The notes: generated by a model not told the origin, from the letters alone. Counted from the stretch's first letter, positions 20,480 to 31,469 are shown. The stretch is 64,000 nt of DNA from Hsuehochloa calcarea (GCA_036346395.1 CM070594.1:31777385-31841384), one strand, 5' to 3'. Translations and numbers: made by a program.

Positions 20480-22165
20480 TCACGGCGCCGAGGGCTAGCA
20501 CCAAGCAGAGTTCCCGTGTGGCGGTCCTGGACACAAGAGTCGAACTCAAGAGTAACATGACAGTCATGATCAGTGATTTGACAAGCCGACATAAGATGCA
20601 TAGTAAGCTTGGGAACATGAAAGACGATAGGAACATGAAAAGAAGTGGAAAGGATGCCTCGGCCTGCAACACGAAGAGGTATCATTTGTAATCTAAACTG
20701 TGGAAGTAAGAGCTGTAGGACACAGAAGTGAGACGAGTAGAATCTGGTGTCAAGTGAAAAGAAGCAAAAGAGTCCAAGATGCACAGAGACAAAATACTAG
20801 ACGAGGGAGGTAGCAGAGACGAGGACTGCTGAGAAGCAAGAGCCAGAAGAGCAAACCTTGAGGCAGGGGCGGCGATGGTGACGTGCCCGGTGGAGTAGCT
20901 CACGAGGAGGCGAGCTTCGACGACGGTGCTCGGGGGCAGTAGCTCGGGCCAGAGAGGCCAGGCTGGGGACCCCTGTACTCACCCATGGTCATAGGTGGTG
21001 TAGCCCCGAACGGCGTCGTAGGGGAAGCAGCCGCCTGCGTTGGTGGCACGCCTTGCTGTGACGACGGTGCCGAGCTTGCTCTCAAAGCAGTAGGAGCAAC
21101 CGTGATCATGTCGCTTTCTGGGAGCGTAACATACTCCATTTCCGATCTGGCTCATCGGCGAGTGGATCGCAGGCGAGGAGTCCCGTGGTGAAATCCACCC
21201 ACCAGAGCTTGCCACCGTGGGAGACCACTCAAGCTTCCACGCCGCTTGCCCCGGATCGGCCAGCATCTGCATAGACCTTGGGACTCGGGGCATATGAGGT
21301 GGTGGCCCCGAGCAGCAGAGGCGTGGGTGGGTGTAACACCCTGACCCAAAAAATGTAATAGCCCGGCCTGCTCGTAGCGTGGCCCATGTGGCCCATGAGG
21401 AGTTGTGTGGTGGGATTAGTCCCACATTGCTTGTCTAAAGTGAGTTGTAGTAGTATATAATGCCTGTTGGATCCAAACGTAGCACCTCCGGGTTAACCCT
21501 TTTACACAAAGTGAGGACGAAAGTGTAAGTGAGGTGCTATGTGTGCGCGGGTCCGCCCCATGGTGGGCTGGGCATTGAGTCGATTTTGGGTCAGGGTGTT
21601 ACAGTGGATGCACAACGTGATCCATTGGTTGGAGCCGCATGTCATTTTGTTCCGCTACCCACTCAATTACCATTTGCAATAGAGGAGGCGGCTCCGCTAG
21701 CAGGGGAGGCGGCGCTCGGGGAGTCGGGCGACACTTGGTGTAGGCAGAGGCAGGTGGCTCGGTGGAGGACAACAACCTCAGGGCAGAGGAGGCGGCAGCC
21801 CGAGCAGTAGAGGACCACAACGTCGAGGTGGCGGGCTCCTGTCTACGGCTGTGTCGGCGTGGTGGGATCTGGCCGGATCCGATAGCGGCGAGAGCAAGGG
21901 CAGGCCCGGTGATGCGTCGGGGTGGCGTGAGCAGGGGCTCTAGCGTGACGGCTAGATCCGAAGTCGGCGGGACGTCGGAGTGCCGACCCGGCAACGGGAT
22001 GCGATGGCGGCGTCGTGAGGGACTGCGGATCCGGTCGTGGAGGGGCGGCGGTCGGTGGAGGCTGGAGGATGGCGGCTCCTTGGGCCGAAAAAAACAGAGG
22101 AGGCTGAGGGAGGCGGCGGCGGTGGCGGTGATTAGTAGCTAGGTTTTTTCGGAGAGAGTCATGAG
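20480..22165 (-). pseudogene. Gag and protease region of Copia F
   Basis: Near 20740-20800 a protease block reads CILDSFASFHLTPDS, where DSGAS would be expected, so the flap of the active site is altered. The rest up to the primer site is a GC-rich, much broken gag. The frame at 21599-21994 probably contains its N-terminal part. A solo LTR interrupts it at 21332-21603. Confidence 0.55.
21332..21603. mobile_element. Solo LTR-like insertion in Copia F (272 bp)
   Basis: It starts TGTAACACCCTGACCC and ends GGGTCAGGGTGTTACA, a 16-bp perfect terminal inverted repeat with TG/CA ends. It is flanked by GTGGG and GTGGA (4 of 5 match). It contains GGGATTAGTCCCACATTGC, a phrase common in small plant LTRs. 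I call it a solo LTR or TRIM remnant; the family is unresolved. Confidence 0.65.
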
Positions 22166-22175
22166 TCTGATACCA

Positions 22176-22282
22176 TGTTGGAATGAACTCTCATCTATTC
22201 CAATGGGGTTAAAAGCCAATATATACAAGTTACATGTATATGAAAGTATGCAATGAACATCCTATACACGTCATATCTAACA
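22176..22282 (-). repeat. 5' LTR of Copia F (107 bp)
   Basis: TGTTGGAATGAACTC to ATATCTAACA, next to the primer-binding site at 22166-22175. Confidence 0.85.
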
Positions 22283-22459
22283 ACGGTGACCTCGATTCGG
22301 CCGCACGCGCCGAGTGCCGCCCAAGTCACCTTGGACCAGCTTTGACCAGCTACCTGGCCCTAGGTGGCTAGCCCAGCCCGCCTAGCCTGCCAACTTTGTT
22401 GAAGTCGTTGTTGAAGGGCACCGCTGACCTAGGCCGATTTCTTGAACCTTGGTTATCAT

Positions 22460-23125
22460 ACCACTAAGCCATGGCAGGCTTGGCAGCTGATGCTACTAAA
22501 TCTGCTGCTCTATTTTTGGTATCAACAGTGAATCAGCCTTCTTTGGTGGGATGGGCTCCATTTGGCATTGTGGTGGCTTTTGAAAAGCACTTTTTTTCTA
22601 CTTTTGGATATAACAATTTGTTGAAAGCATCTTTTTAGGAGCAGTAACAACAAACTCTTACTAGAGTGGTAAATATTCCTATAAATAACTAGACTCCTCC
22701 GCAGCGAAGCACAACACAGCACAACCACAAACTGGCCCTAAACAGAGTAATTATGAAGATGTGCATTGGGATGGGAGAAGCAGTCTTGTCCCAAACCTTA
22801 TTTAACATTCATTAGACAACTTTGTAAAGCTTGGGATTTAGACCTATATATTTTCCATAATTTTAAGTAGTCCTCTCAATACGTATAGTAAGGTTTTAAT
22901 GAGGGGCTTGCTTTTGGTTAATTCAGAAGATTCTCATATCATTTCTACATTATTCTGGCATGTATTTAATGAGACTAGATTCCTCTGAAAATGTATGTCC
23001 TAAGTATCGTATGGAATCTTTGCCAACCTTTATGATCTGATGTTGTCAGTTTCAATTCAATGTTTGATGTTTCAAAAGACCCTTGTATTTAATCATGGTT
23101 GTGACCTTTGATGATCATTCTGCAG
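22460..23125 (+). other. Intron 2 of EAF, 3' part
   Basis: AT-rich intron sequence ending in the polypyrimidine-poor acceptor CATTCTGCAG. No coding or element signature. Confidence 0.6.
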
Positions 23126-23168
23126 GTTGAGGTTGAGCGCATTGACATTGGTGAACCTGCAAATCCAG
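23126..23168 (+). CDS. EAF: EAF exon 3 (43 nt)
   Basis: It lies between acceptor TTCTGCAG (ends 23125) and donor GTCAGT (23169). It encodes VEVERIDIGEPANP and the first base of an Ala codon, linking exon 2 (phase 0) to exon 4 (phase 1). The tiny exon lies 6.8 kb from exon 2 and 8.9 kb from exon 4. It is accepted because phase and splice signals fit on both sides and the reading frame stays open. Confidence 0.8.
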
Positions 23169-23751
23169 GTCAGTGACCCCATATGTGCACTCTTTTCTTT
23201 GCTCTGCTTATTCTTGTACAAGTTCATGAGGTGCAAATAACTCATTCAGTTTCTTGTTTTAGAGTTTCTTGGCCTGATTTGATATTAGAGGTTAATGAAT
23301 GCATTTGCAATTTTGCATGATTGTAGTTAAATCTGACACTTGTTTAGACTTCTGCAATAATGTTATACTTGGTATCATTTTACAGAGGTAGACTAATGCA
23401 TGTGTGGTCCTAGTTAAATTTGAAACTTGTTATGATCCTGCACTCTTGTTTTATTTGTTCTATTGTTTCTGAAATGTGTATGGTATGATAAAAAGGGCAA
23501 TCACAGGGCCAAACAATGTTCATAAGAAATTAGATAAATACCATCAGTTCCAAAAGCTGTATTTGCACTTGCGATATATGAACTCAGATATTTCTATCCT
23601 AGTTCCTTCGCTGGCCGTATCCTAGCTTATGCATTTGTCATATTTCGTATATCTTTATATTACTTGCTCAATTCTAGATCAAAAGGCTACTAAACATTAC
23701 TATTTCCAAAAATCTTCTTGTAAGATACTATGTCATTCTAGACGATTTTGT
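23169..23751 (+). other. Intron 3 of EAF, 5' part
   Basis: AT-rich intron sequence up to the first LTR of family X. I see no other feature. Confidence 0.6.
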
Positions 23752-24529
23752 TGTTACGATGTGGGGCCAGGTGTGCGCAGCAAGAGGAAGGGCGCATGGT
23801 AGCAGCAAGGAAATTTGATATGTTTCCATATTGTTTGATTGATTAATTTCTATGTATATATATTAATTTCCATATTGTTAGGTTCATTGGTGTCACTGCA
23901 TCACCTAGGCGAAGACTAGGTGTCTAGTCGGCACCAAGCAGATGTCAGGACCACTCATCTCACTTGGCGTCGCTGCAACTTGCCATCGTCATTGTTCGCA
24001 CAGTGCCCTCACCTGTGATTGCCATCCTCCCACTGCAATCTAATGCTGGTGGATGGGAGCCATTGTCCCTCCCAGCTAGATTGGCTGTCCCCGACGGTGA
24101 GTCGGGTGACAGTGGCAGAAATTTGGAGAGGCCGAGAGGGTGAGGGCATCGTGTATGCAGAAGTGAGAGAGTGGGATAAGAGAGGGGCTGACGTATGGGC
24201 TAGGTGTGTAACGGTAGGTGGGGTTGGTGCCTTGAACATAGTATCTTTTATGGTTGAGGGGAGAAGTTATACTGTTTTGATTATATTTAAAAATGCTATT
24301 TTAGACTATTTATTTTATACAAGTTAACATAAGTACATAGTATGCCACCTATTTTTCCCCTTGGTGTCTAGTCTGTCCAAAGGAGTTGCCAGGATACCCT
24401 CCATATAGGGAAGGGGAATTATAATCATTGAAAGCAAGCAAAGATGGAATGGAGAAAAGAGTAGTCACTCCCCATTTTTCTCTAGTTTCCCCTGTTTTAC
24501 CCGGCCATTGAGGTCTTATCAGGAACACA
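23752..24529 (+). repeat. LTR X1, enlarged by an unresolved insert
   Basis: It starts TGTTACGATGTGGGGCC and ends near AGGAACACA. Compared with X2 it carries about 470 extra bp (about 23890-24370). The insert includes CACCTAGGCG and CTAGGTGTCTAGTCGGC, recalling the arms of hAT elements G and H, but its borders and duplication are not clear. Confidence 0.65.
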
Positions 24530-24536
24530 ATAGATT

Positions 24537-24548
24537 TGGTATCAGAGC
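24537..24548 (+). promoter_or_regulatory. Primer-binding site of X1
   Basis: TGGTATCAGAGC lies 7 bp after the LTR end, proving the plus orientation. Confidence 0.85.
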
Positions 24549-24549
24549 C

Positions 24550-25088
24550 GACCACCATATCTTCTGGTGTCAGGCAAGACAGGATCGAAGTCATACTTGC
24601 CTAAATCATTTTTGATCTGGAGGAGGCCGTGGCATGGCAGGAGGCTATTGTACAATGATCACAGCACAATTCATGGCACTAGAGGCAAGACGTGGCATCG
24701 ATGCAAAAGAAGATCCATTTAGCAATAACTTTGCTCCGTCAAAGTTCCTTCGCAGTAATGAGCACCAAGCCTTCGTGGTATCAGTGGATGATGAATTCTG
24801 CACAAGCCCAACGACTTGATCTCGTCGGTTGCATCGGCTCTGGTCTTGCCACAATGCAAGGAGAAGATCACAATCGACCTACTGTGAGCGATGAAATCTA
24901 CTATGAAGTTGGTCATATCTCTAAGGTGCTACTTCCATAAACGTCAGGCCGTCTTCTAGGTGGCTCAATGGAATATCAAGCTAGGGAGATGCCTTCAAGA
25001 TGATCTACATGATATCAACTCTGAGTATCATTGTGGCTACAGCCCTGTTATTATCATTGTGGCTACAGCCCTGTTATTACCATTTGAC
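24550..25088 (+). other. Internal region of family X, left of Copia E
   Basis: A short frame from 24634 (MAGGYCTMITAQFMALEARRG, 61 codons) is the only coding candidate and looks like a gag start. A 26-bp unit (TATCATTGTGGCTACAGCCC...) is repeated exactly at 25026-25051 and 25052-25077, just before Copia E. Confidence 0.5.
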
Positions 25089-25206
25089 TGTTAGATGTTG
25101 TGTTATTCTTCCCTACTTTAGGATGTTTTCTGCATATTACACCTGCTGTGAACTTGTATATATAGGCCCATTGGCCCCTTGCAATACAACAAGTCTATTC
25201 CCAACA
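25089..25206 (+). repeat. 5' LTR of Copia E (118 bp)
   Basis: TGTTAGATGTTG to ATTCCCAACA, with a TATATATAGG box at 25157-25166. Confidence 0.9.
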
Positions 25207-25299
25207 TAGTATCAGAGCAGGTTACGGTTAGGGTTTCTCCTACCCAACTCTTAATTCCCGCCGCCTCTCCCCTTTTCTTTCGTGCGGCGCCCGTTCTGT

Positions 25300-26700
25300 T
25301 TCCCCGAGGAGGCGCCGGGTCTCTCCTTGCTCCCCCCTCCTCCCTAACATCGCCGGTAGCCTCCCGAGCCTTCTCGCCGGATCCACCGACGGCGTCGCCG
25401 GTGCCTCCCCGAGCCCTCTGTCGACCGGATCCAGCGCCTCTGCCCGGTCGATGCGCGCTGCCCAACCTTCCTCGATTTGCATCATTGCCAGAGCTTCACG
25501 CCATTGCGTCTCTCGCCCGACTTTGCCTTCTCGACGCTGAGTTCCTTTGCTTGCGACTCCTCCCCGACGTCACCCGGTGCCGTCCCGAGCTGCTCCACCT
25601 CGGATCCGGCCGTCGCCGCCCCGAGTTGCTTCGACGCCGTCCTGAGCTGCTCCACCTCGGGTCCAACCGCCGCCACCGAGTACCTCTCATCATGGGGCCG
25701 CCGAGCATCCTGCTGGCCGACGCTCTACTCGGGACCGACGGGTGGGGGGGGGGGCTCGACGTCTTCCTGGCGTGTTGTGGACGACATTGCGTCACTCCGG
25801 CGTGCAACGGCCATCACCCAAGAGGCACCCTCCGGAACCTCGAGTACAGGTACCGTCTCGGTCCCGAAGTATCCGGTCACCTTCCATCGCGTCAATTACC
25901 GCGAGTTCGCCCAGCATATGAGGATTCACATGCGGGGACAGCGCCTGTGGGTCTACCTCACAGGTGAGCGACCTTGCCCACCCCGCCCCATCACGCCAAT
26001 CGAGCCCGTTTTCCCTGCTGATGCTACTGAGGATGTTCAGCGGGCTGCGGTTACCGCCTTTGAGGACGCGCTCGAGGAGTACCAGACGCAGCTCCACGCC
26101 TATGAGGTGTGGAACGATGGGGATGCTAAGGCCTCTGCCATCGTGGTGGCTAGCATTGAGCCCAAGCATGCGTTTGATGTGCTTGGTTTGTCTACGACTA
26201 AGGAGATGAGGGATCGTCTTCGTGCCCACTACGAGCCGAAGATTGATGCCTTGTACCTTTCCGCTCTTCGGGAGGAGCAGTCTCTCCAGCAGAGGACGCC
26301 ACCGTGGACGCCTTCTACCAGCAGTTGGCTGCGGTTTGGCGTCAGCTTGACTCTCTGGGGTCAGATGTCTGCCGGTCCTGCACCTGCTTTGCCCGTCAGC
26401 AGGCCCACTTGGAGACTTGTCGCCTCTGTGAGTTCCTCACCTGCCTTCGTCCGGAGTACGAGGTGGCTCGCTCTCATTTGCTGATGATACAACCCCTTTC
26501 CTCCACATTGGAGGTTCTTACTGCTATTCGGGCCGAGGAGGCTCGTTTCGCACGACTGGGATTCTCAGCAGCCCTTTTCAGTCTTGGCTGTTCACACCCC
26601 ACCGCCGGTACTTACGCCTGCCTCTACCTCTTTGGTTGCTGCTGCTACGCCCACCATCCTTCACTGTGATTATTGTGACCGCACTGTGATTATTGTGACC
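25300..26700 (+). pseudogene. Gag of Copia E
   Basis: A Pro/Ser-rich head leads into the Copia capsid in the frame 25477-26484: KYPVTFHRVNYREFAQHMRI, GQRLWVYLTGERPCPP, AYEVWNDGDAKASAIVVASI and RDRLRAHYEPK. After a frame break near 26285 the remainder appears at 26304-26669 (DAFYQQLAAVWRQLD, CLRPEYEVARSHLL). A damaged zinc knuckle (CDYCDRT) follows at 26665; its second half is disturbed by a 20-bp tandem duplication (ACTGTGATTATTGTGACCG). Confidence 0.75.
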
Positions 26701-26899
26701 GTTCTGGGCAGGCCGCTTGTCGATCTTGTCGCCGAAGAAGGCTTGCCGGAGTGGCCGCCGCCGTGGGCGCTCCTCCCAGTCAGGTTCACGCCAGAGTTCC
26801 TTGGAGCAGACGCACCAGGAGATGCTTACGCTTCGCTTCGCTCTGCACCAGAGATGCTCACGCCTATACGCTCATGCACCGAGTTCATTGCTTAGTCTT

Positions 26900-27530
26900 C
26901 TAGCCCTGCCACCACCTCCTTTAGGTATACCATCCCCTTGGATTCTGGATTACGGTGCCTCTTTCCACATGACACCGAACTCTACTCATCTTTCCTCTGT
27001 GAGATCACCTGATCTTCCTCACACAGTTCAAACTGCAGATGGGACATCTCTTCCTGTTGCAGGACGAGGCACTCTTTCCACTTCATCTTTTCGTGTTCCT
27101 ACTGTGTATCTCATGTTCCTAGTCTTACTATGCAGCTTATGTCACCGGTCGATCACCGATTATGATATTGTATCATTCTTGATTCTGACTCTTGTGTTCA
27201 GGATCGTCGTACGTGGCTTCTGGTTGGGACTGGTCCTAGGTGCCATGATTCTCAGCGTCTTTGGGAGCTCGACCGATTGCAGCCTTCCTTTTCACGCCTC
27301 CACCACCGATCGGCCAAGACCACCGCCTAAACCTGCCGCTTCTTCCACCACCACTTTTGTCCAGCGGCACTATTGGTTTGGTCACATTGGTGGTTTTCGT
27401 CTTTCTTCACTAGTCGGGAGTGGTGTTCTAGGTTTTGTTTCTAGTGACACTACTTTACATTGTATGGGTTGCAAGTTTGACAAGCAGCTGCAGCTCCCTT
27501 ATTCCTCTAGTGATTTTGAGTCTTAGCGTC
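26900..27530 (+). pseudogene. Protease and GAG-pre-integrase of Copia E
   Basis: IPSPWILDYGASFHMTPNSTH (26928-26990) is the Copia aspartic protease motif with DSGAS changed to DYGAS; the catalytic Asp is kept. QTADGTSLPVAGRGTLST follows. The HHCC zone shows RHYWFGHIGGFRLSSL and CMGCKFDKQLQLPYSSS, and the frame ends at TAG 27524. Confidence 0.75.
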
Positions 27531-28492
27531 TTTTGATTTGATTCATTTTGATGTTTGGGGACCGGCTCCTTTCACTTCGAAAGGGGTCATACCTATCACG
27601 TGATCTTTATTGATGATTATTTGAGATACACTTGGCTCTATCTTATGTCTTCTTGCAGTTAGCTTCTTTTCATTTACTAGTAATTTACCACCATGTTTCG
27701 CACTCAGTTTGAGTCGACCATTCGTATTTTTCGTGCAGATTCTGTTGGTGAATCTCTCTCCACTTCACTTCGTAGTTTTCTTGCTGAGCAGGGCACTCCC
27801 TCAGTATTCTTGTCCCTGGTGCTCACGCTCAGAATAGTGTCACTGAGCGCAAGCACCATCATCTCCTTGAGACAGCTCGTGCTCTCATGCTTACTACTCA
27901 TGTCCCACCTCATTTTTGGGCTAAAGCTATCTCTATCGCTGCCTTTCTTATCAATCGACAATGCTCTTCTGCTCTCAAGGGATGTACCCCTTTTGAGCGT
28001 CTCAATGGTTCACCGTCCCAATACAGTCACCTTCACTGTTTCGGTTGTGTCTGCTACGTGCTTCTTCCACTACGAGAGTGCACCAAGCTGACTGCTTAGT
28101 CGGTTGAGTGTGTTTTCTTGGCTACAACTCTGAGCATAAGGGTTATCGTTGCTCGGATCCTGTTGCTCAACGAATGAGGATCTCTCGCGACGTCACTTTT
28201 GATAAGTCTCGTTCTTACTATCCTTGTTCCTCTGCCACCAGCTCGACTTCCGTTGAGTCGCTTTCCTTCTTGACTTTTCCTGATTCTTCGCCTTCTCCGG
28301 TTCCAGTCTTACCACCCTCACTCCGTCCCCACCGTCTCCTTCGCCTTCATCTCTTCCGTCTCCTTCGGTTTCCTCACTTCCTCCAGAGGTTCCTACCATC
28401 TCTCCTGTCGAGATATCTCTTTTCCGCTGCACTACTCTCGCCGTCCACGGCTGACTACTCCTCCAGTTGCTCCTTATACTCCTTTCACTCCC
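27531..28492 (+). pseudogene. Integrase core of Copia E, frameshifted
   Basis: Across three frames the catalytic core can be followed: DVWGPAPFTSKG and IDDYLRYTWLYLM (Asp), FRADSVGESLS (Asp), then SVTERKHHHL (Glu). HFWAKAISIAAFLINRQ and VFLGYNSEHKGYRCSDP follow. A stop (TAG near 28098) and at least two frame changes interrupt it. Confidence 0.75.
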
Positions 28493-30137
28493 TTGTCCTT
28501 GCTCGGTCCTGCTCTAGCCTCACCTCCTAGGTATGATCTTCGTGATCGTTGGACTATCAGGCCTCCTGAGCGTTACGGCTTTGCGGCCGCTGCTCTTGTT
28601 GAGCCTACGACTTATCGTCAGGCTGTTGTTCATCCGGAGTGGCAGCAGGCGATGGTGAGGAGATTGCTGCCTTGGAGTGCACCAGGACTTGGGATCTTGT
28701 TCCCCTACCTGCTCGTGTTATTCCGATCATGTGCAAGCGGGTTTACAAGATTAAGACTTCGCTTCGATGGCTCTCTTGAGTGTTACAAGGCTCGTCTTGT
28801 GGCCCCTGGTTTTCAGCAGGAGCATGGTCATGACTACGACGAGACTTTTGCGCCTGTTGCTCACATGACCACTTTCGGACCCTTCTGGCAGTTGTTTCTG
28901 TTCGCCAGTGGTCTATTTCTCAGCTGGACATCAAGAAGGCCTTCCTCAATGGCGAGCTGTGTGATGAGGTCTACATTCAGCCGCCTGCTGGGTATTCTGT
29001 CCTTGATGGCATGGTGTGTCGTCTGTCGCTCTCTCTGTGGTCTCAAGGAAGCTCCTCGAGCTTGGTTTGAGCGCTTCTCCTCTGTTGTCACTGAGGCCAG
29101 TTTCACCGTCAGTGATCATGACCCTGTTCTTTTTATTCACACCTCTCCTCGTGGTCGGACTCTTCTTCTGTATGTTGATGAAATGATTTTCACAGCTGAT
29201 GATCCTCAGTACATTCACTTTGTGAAGAAGCGTCTCAATGATAAATTCTTGATGTCTGACATGGGTTCACTTCGCTACTTTCTTGGGATTAAGGTCACTT
29301 CTACGCTTGAGGGCTATTATCTCTCCCAGGAGAAGTACATTCAGGACCTTCTTGCTCGCGCTTGTCTCGCTGATCAACGCACAGTGGATACTACCATGGA
29401 GCTTGGAGTTCACCTTCGACTCACTAATGGAGAGCCCCTGAGGATCCCACTTGCTACCGTCATCTTGTTGGTTGTCTTATTTATCTTGGGATCACCTGAC
29501 CTAAAATGTCTTATCCTGTTCACATTCTGAGTCAGTTTGTTTCAGCTCCCACTCAGCTTCACTATAGTCACCTTCTGCGTGTCCTTTGATATTTTCGTGG
29601 TACCATTTCTCGTCGCCTTTTCTTTCCTCGCTCCAGTTCCTTGCAGCTCAAGGTGCACTCTGATGCAACTTGGGCTAGTGATCACTTTGATCGTCGATCT
29701 CTTTCTGCCTACTGTGTTTTCCTTGGATAATCTCTGATTGCCTGGAAGACCAAAAAGTAGACAGCAGTTTCCCGCTCGAGTGCTAGGGCTGAGTTGAGGG
29801 CTATGGCGTCGTTGACAGCTGAGGTCACTTGGTTACAGTGGCTCCTTCAGGATTTTGGTGTCTATGTAATGATACCGACCCCACTTTTGTCTGACATCAC
29901 TGGTGCGATCAGTATTACGCGAGATCCAGTGAAGCATGAACTCACCAAGCATATTGGAGTTGATGCTTCCTATATGAGATCGCAGGTGCAGGCACATGGC
30001 GTGGTTCTTCAGTACATACCTTCGGAGCTTCAGCTAGCTGACTTCACGAATGGTCTAGACACGAGCTCAGCACAGCCTTATCCTCTCCAAACTCAGTGTC
30101 GTTGATCCACTGTGAGTTTGAAGGGCGGGGGGGGGGG
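28493..30137 (+). pseudogene. RT and RNase H of Copia E
   Basis: A 345-codon frame (28493-29530) shows YKARLVAPGFQQEHGHDYDE, CGLKEAPRAWFERFS, LFIHTSPRGRTLLLYVDEM, and KFLMSDMGSLRYFLGIKVTS. The catalytic YVDD reads YVDE (29171-29182), and the second Asp is essential, so RT is dead. Part of the palm is out of frame (28870-29010). RNase H follows at 29777-30105: ELRAMASLTAEVTWLQWLL, LLSDITGAISITRDPVKHEL and KHIGVDASYMRSQVQ. Confidence 0.8.
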
Positions 30138-30138
30138 G

Positions 30139-30267
30139 TGTTAGATGTATTTATATGTTGTGTTATTCTTCCCTACTTTAGGGTGTTTTCTGCGTATTGC
30201 ACCTGCTGTGTACTTTGTATATATAGGCCCATTGGCCCCTTACAATACAACAAGTCTAGTCCCAACA
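30139..30267 (+). repeat. 3' LTR of Copia E (129 bp)
   Basis: TGTTAGATGTATTTATATG to GTCCCAACA. It has about 10 more bases than the 5' LTR near its start (ATTTATATGT). Confidence 0.9.
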
Positions 30268-30366
30268 GTGACCACCTAGGGTTTCAACCTTGGCCGCCAC
30301 CCCAATGAAAGAGATTTTGCCACCCTTACGCTACGGTTCAAGGATGAGCTGTTTCGCTCGGAGGGG

Positions 30367-30645
30367 TGTAATGTTATGGCGTGGAGCTAGGTGTTGTGGC
30401 AAGAGGAACGGCAGATGGTAACTTCAGAAACTTGATACGTTTCCATATTGTTGGCTTGATTAGTTTCTCGATCTATTAATTTTCATATTGTTAGTTTTCA
30501 TAAAAGTTAGTTTCCGTTAGTTGTTTTCGAAGTCCTATATAAAGTGGGGGAATTGTAATCATTGAAAGCAAGGAAAGATGCAATAGACTCCCTGCCTCTT
30601 CTTCGCTAGTCTCCCCCTAGCTCGAGGTGTGTGTGACTGAGAACA
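30367..30645 (+). repeat. LTR X2
   Basis: Starts TGTAATGTTATGGCG after a purine tract (GGAGGGG) and ends about GAGAACA. It has no primer site after it, because the following internal copy is deleted. Confidence 0.7.
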
Positions 30646-30865
30646 CGATGAAATCTACGAAGTTGGTCATATCTCTAAGGAGCTGCTTACACAAACGACA
30701 GTTGCGTAGGTTGTCTTCTTGGTGCTGAATGGAATATCAAGCAGGGAGATGCCGTCAAGATGACCGACATGACGCTAACCTGGAGTATAATCATGACTGC
30801 AACCCGGTTACTTCCATGCGACCACCTTGGGTTTCAACCTTGGCCAGCTGTTTCACTAGGAGGGG

Positions 30866-31097
30866 TGTATCATTATGGTGTGGAGCCAGGTGTGCGTGGG
30901 GAGAGAAAGGGCAAACGATAGCAGCAAGGAAACTTGATTGTTTCGTTATTATTGGATTGATTAGTTTCAATATATAGTAGTTTTCATTGAGTTAGGTTTT
31001 CTTAAAAGTTAATTTCCCTTAGTTGTACGGAGTCCCTCCCCATTTTTCTCTGTCCCTCCCCTTTCTACTTGGCCTTCGAGCCCATGCCAATAACACA
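30866..31097 (+). repeat. LTR X3
   Basis: Starts TGTATCATTATGGTG after AGGAGGGG and ends CCAATAACACA. It is shorter than X2 because of internal deletion. Confidence 0.7.
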
Positions 31098-31099
31098 GC

Positions 31100-31245
31100 A
31101 TTAGGTCACCAAATACATGTCATTCTGGCATATTTATAGCATTTTTCTCCACCATATCATTCCTTCAATACTATTAGGTCACCAAATACATGTCATTCTG
31201 GCCTATCTATAGCATTTTTCTCCACCATATCATTCCTTCAATACT
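31100..31245 (+). repeat. 73-bp tandem duplication next to X3
   Basis: Units 31100-31172 and 31173-31245 (ATTAGGTCACCAAATACATG...CAATACT) differ at two bases. The array starts 2 bp after the X3 LTR end. Confidence 0.9.
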
Positions 31246-31469
31246 TATAGTTTACTTTTCCAAGAAAAAAGGCAATAGCTTGGAGATGGAAGAGTACTAA
31301 AAATTGTTGTTTCATTGGACTATTAAATAAGGTTATCATGGTGATTCTTCTCCATGCCTTACTTCCCATGCTAGAAGCAAGATTGTCATCTATTAAAAAT
31401 GGAGGGGGTGATATGATCATATGAAAGACAATAATGTTTTTTTTTAATGTTAAAGATTACAGTGGTGTT

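Larger units (their letters stand above)
17561..22282 (-). mobile_element. Copia-type retrotransposon F inside hAT element G
   Basis: Short LTRs (17561-17664 and 22176-22282) bound a minus-strand order of protease, integrase, RT and RNase H, the Copia order. The primer site (TGGTATCAGA, minus) touches the right LTR and a purine tract (GAAGGGGGGTG, minus) touches the left. No clear target duplication is seen (GCGAT against ACGGT). It is related to element E: shared LTR length and shared motifs through IN, RT and RNase H. Confidence 0.85.
16961..22451. mobile_element. hAT-type element G in intron 2, split by Copia F
   Basis: The exact 8-bp duplication GTTATCAT (16953-16960 and 22452-22459) flanks ends CGAGGTTGAAGAAAGCG and, from the right, CAAGGTTCAAGAAATCG. 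Without Copia F it would be about 770 bp and has no transposase, so it is non-autonomous. The left arm holds two copies of GCTAGGTGCTAGTCGAG and the right arm is C/G-rich. Element H (32755) has the same style of ends. Confidence 0.85.
25089..30267 (+). mobile_element. Copia-type retrotransposon E inside family X
   Basis: LTRs at 25089-25206 and 30139-30267 are flanked by TTGAC (25084-25088) and GTGAC (30268-30272), a 4-of-5 target duplication. The X internal sequence continues across it. The order gag, protease, integrase, RT, RNase H is Copia. The primer site follows the 5' LTR (TAGTATCAGAGC, 25207). The polypurine tract before the 3' LTR is a run of 12 or more G (30127-30138). Frameshifts and an RT active-site change make it defective. 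Confidence 0.9.
23752..31097 (+). mobile_element. Tandem array of small LTR family X in intron 3
   Basis: Three LTR copies (X1 23752-24529, X2 30367-30645, X3 30866-31097) alternate with two internal regions. The first internal region (24530-25088 plus 30273-30366) is split by Copia E. The second (30646-30865) is a shortened copy that starts inside the first (GATGAAATCTACGAAGTTGG). LTR-internal-LTR-internal-LTR is the signature of unequal recombination between elements. The internal regions have no pol. No matching target duplication is found at the outer ends. Confidence 0.75.

Noticed and set aside
21332..21603. Considered as a Cassandra TRIM with a 5S rRNA segment
   Set aside because: The ends fit, but I could not find the 5S internal promoter sequence in it.
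17556..22287. Target duplication for Copia F
   Set aside because: GCGAT and ACGGT do not match; not claimed.
24009..24327. 102-codon plus-strand frame
   Set aside because: It lies in the insert of LTR X1; no family likeness, and a competing frame on the other strand.
25792..26229. 145-codon minus-strand frame
   Set aside because: It is antisense to the gag of Copia E.
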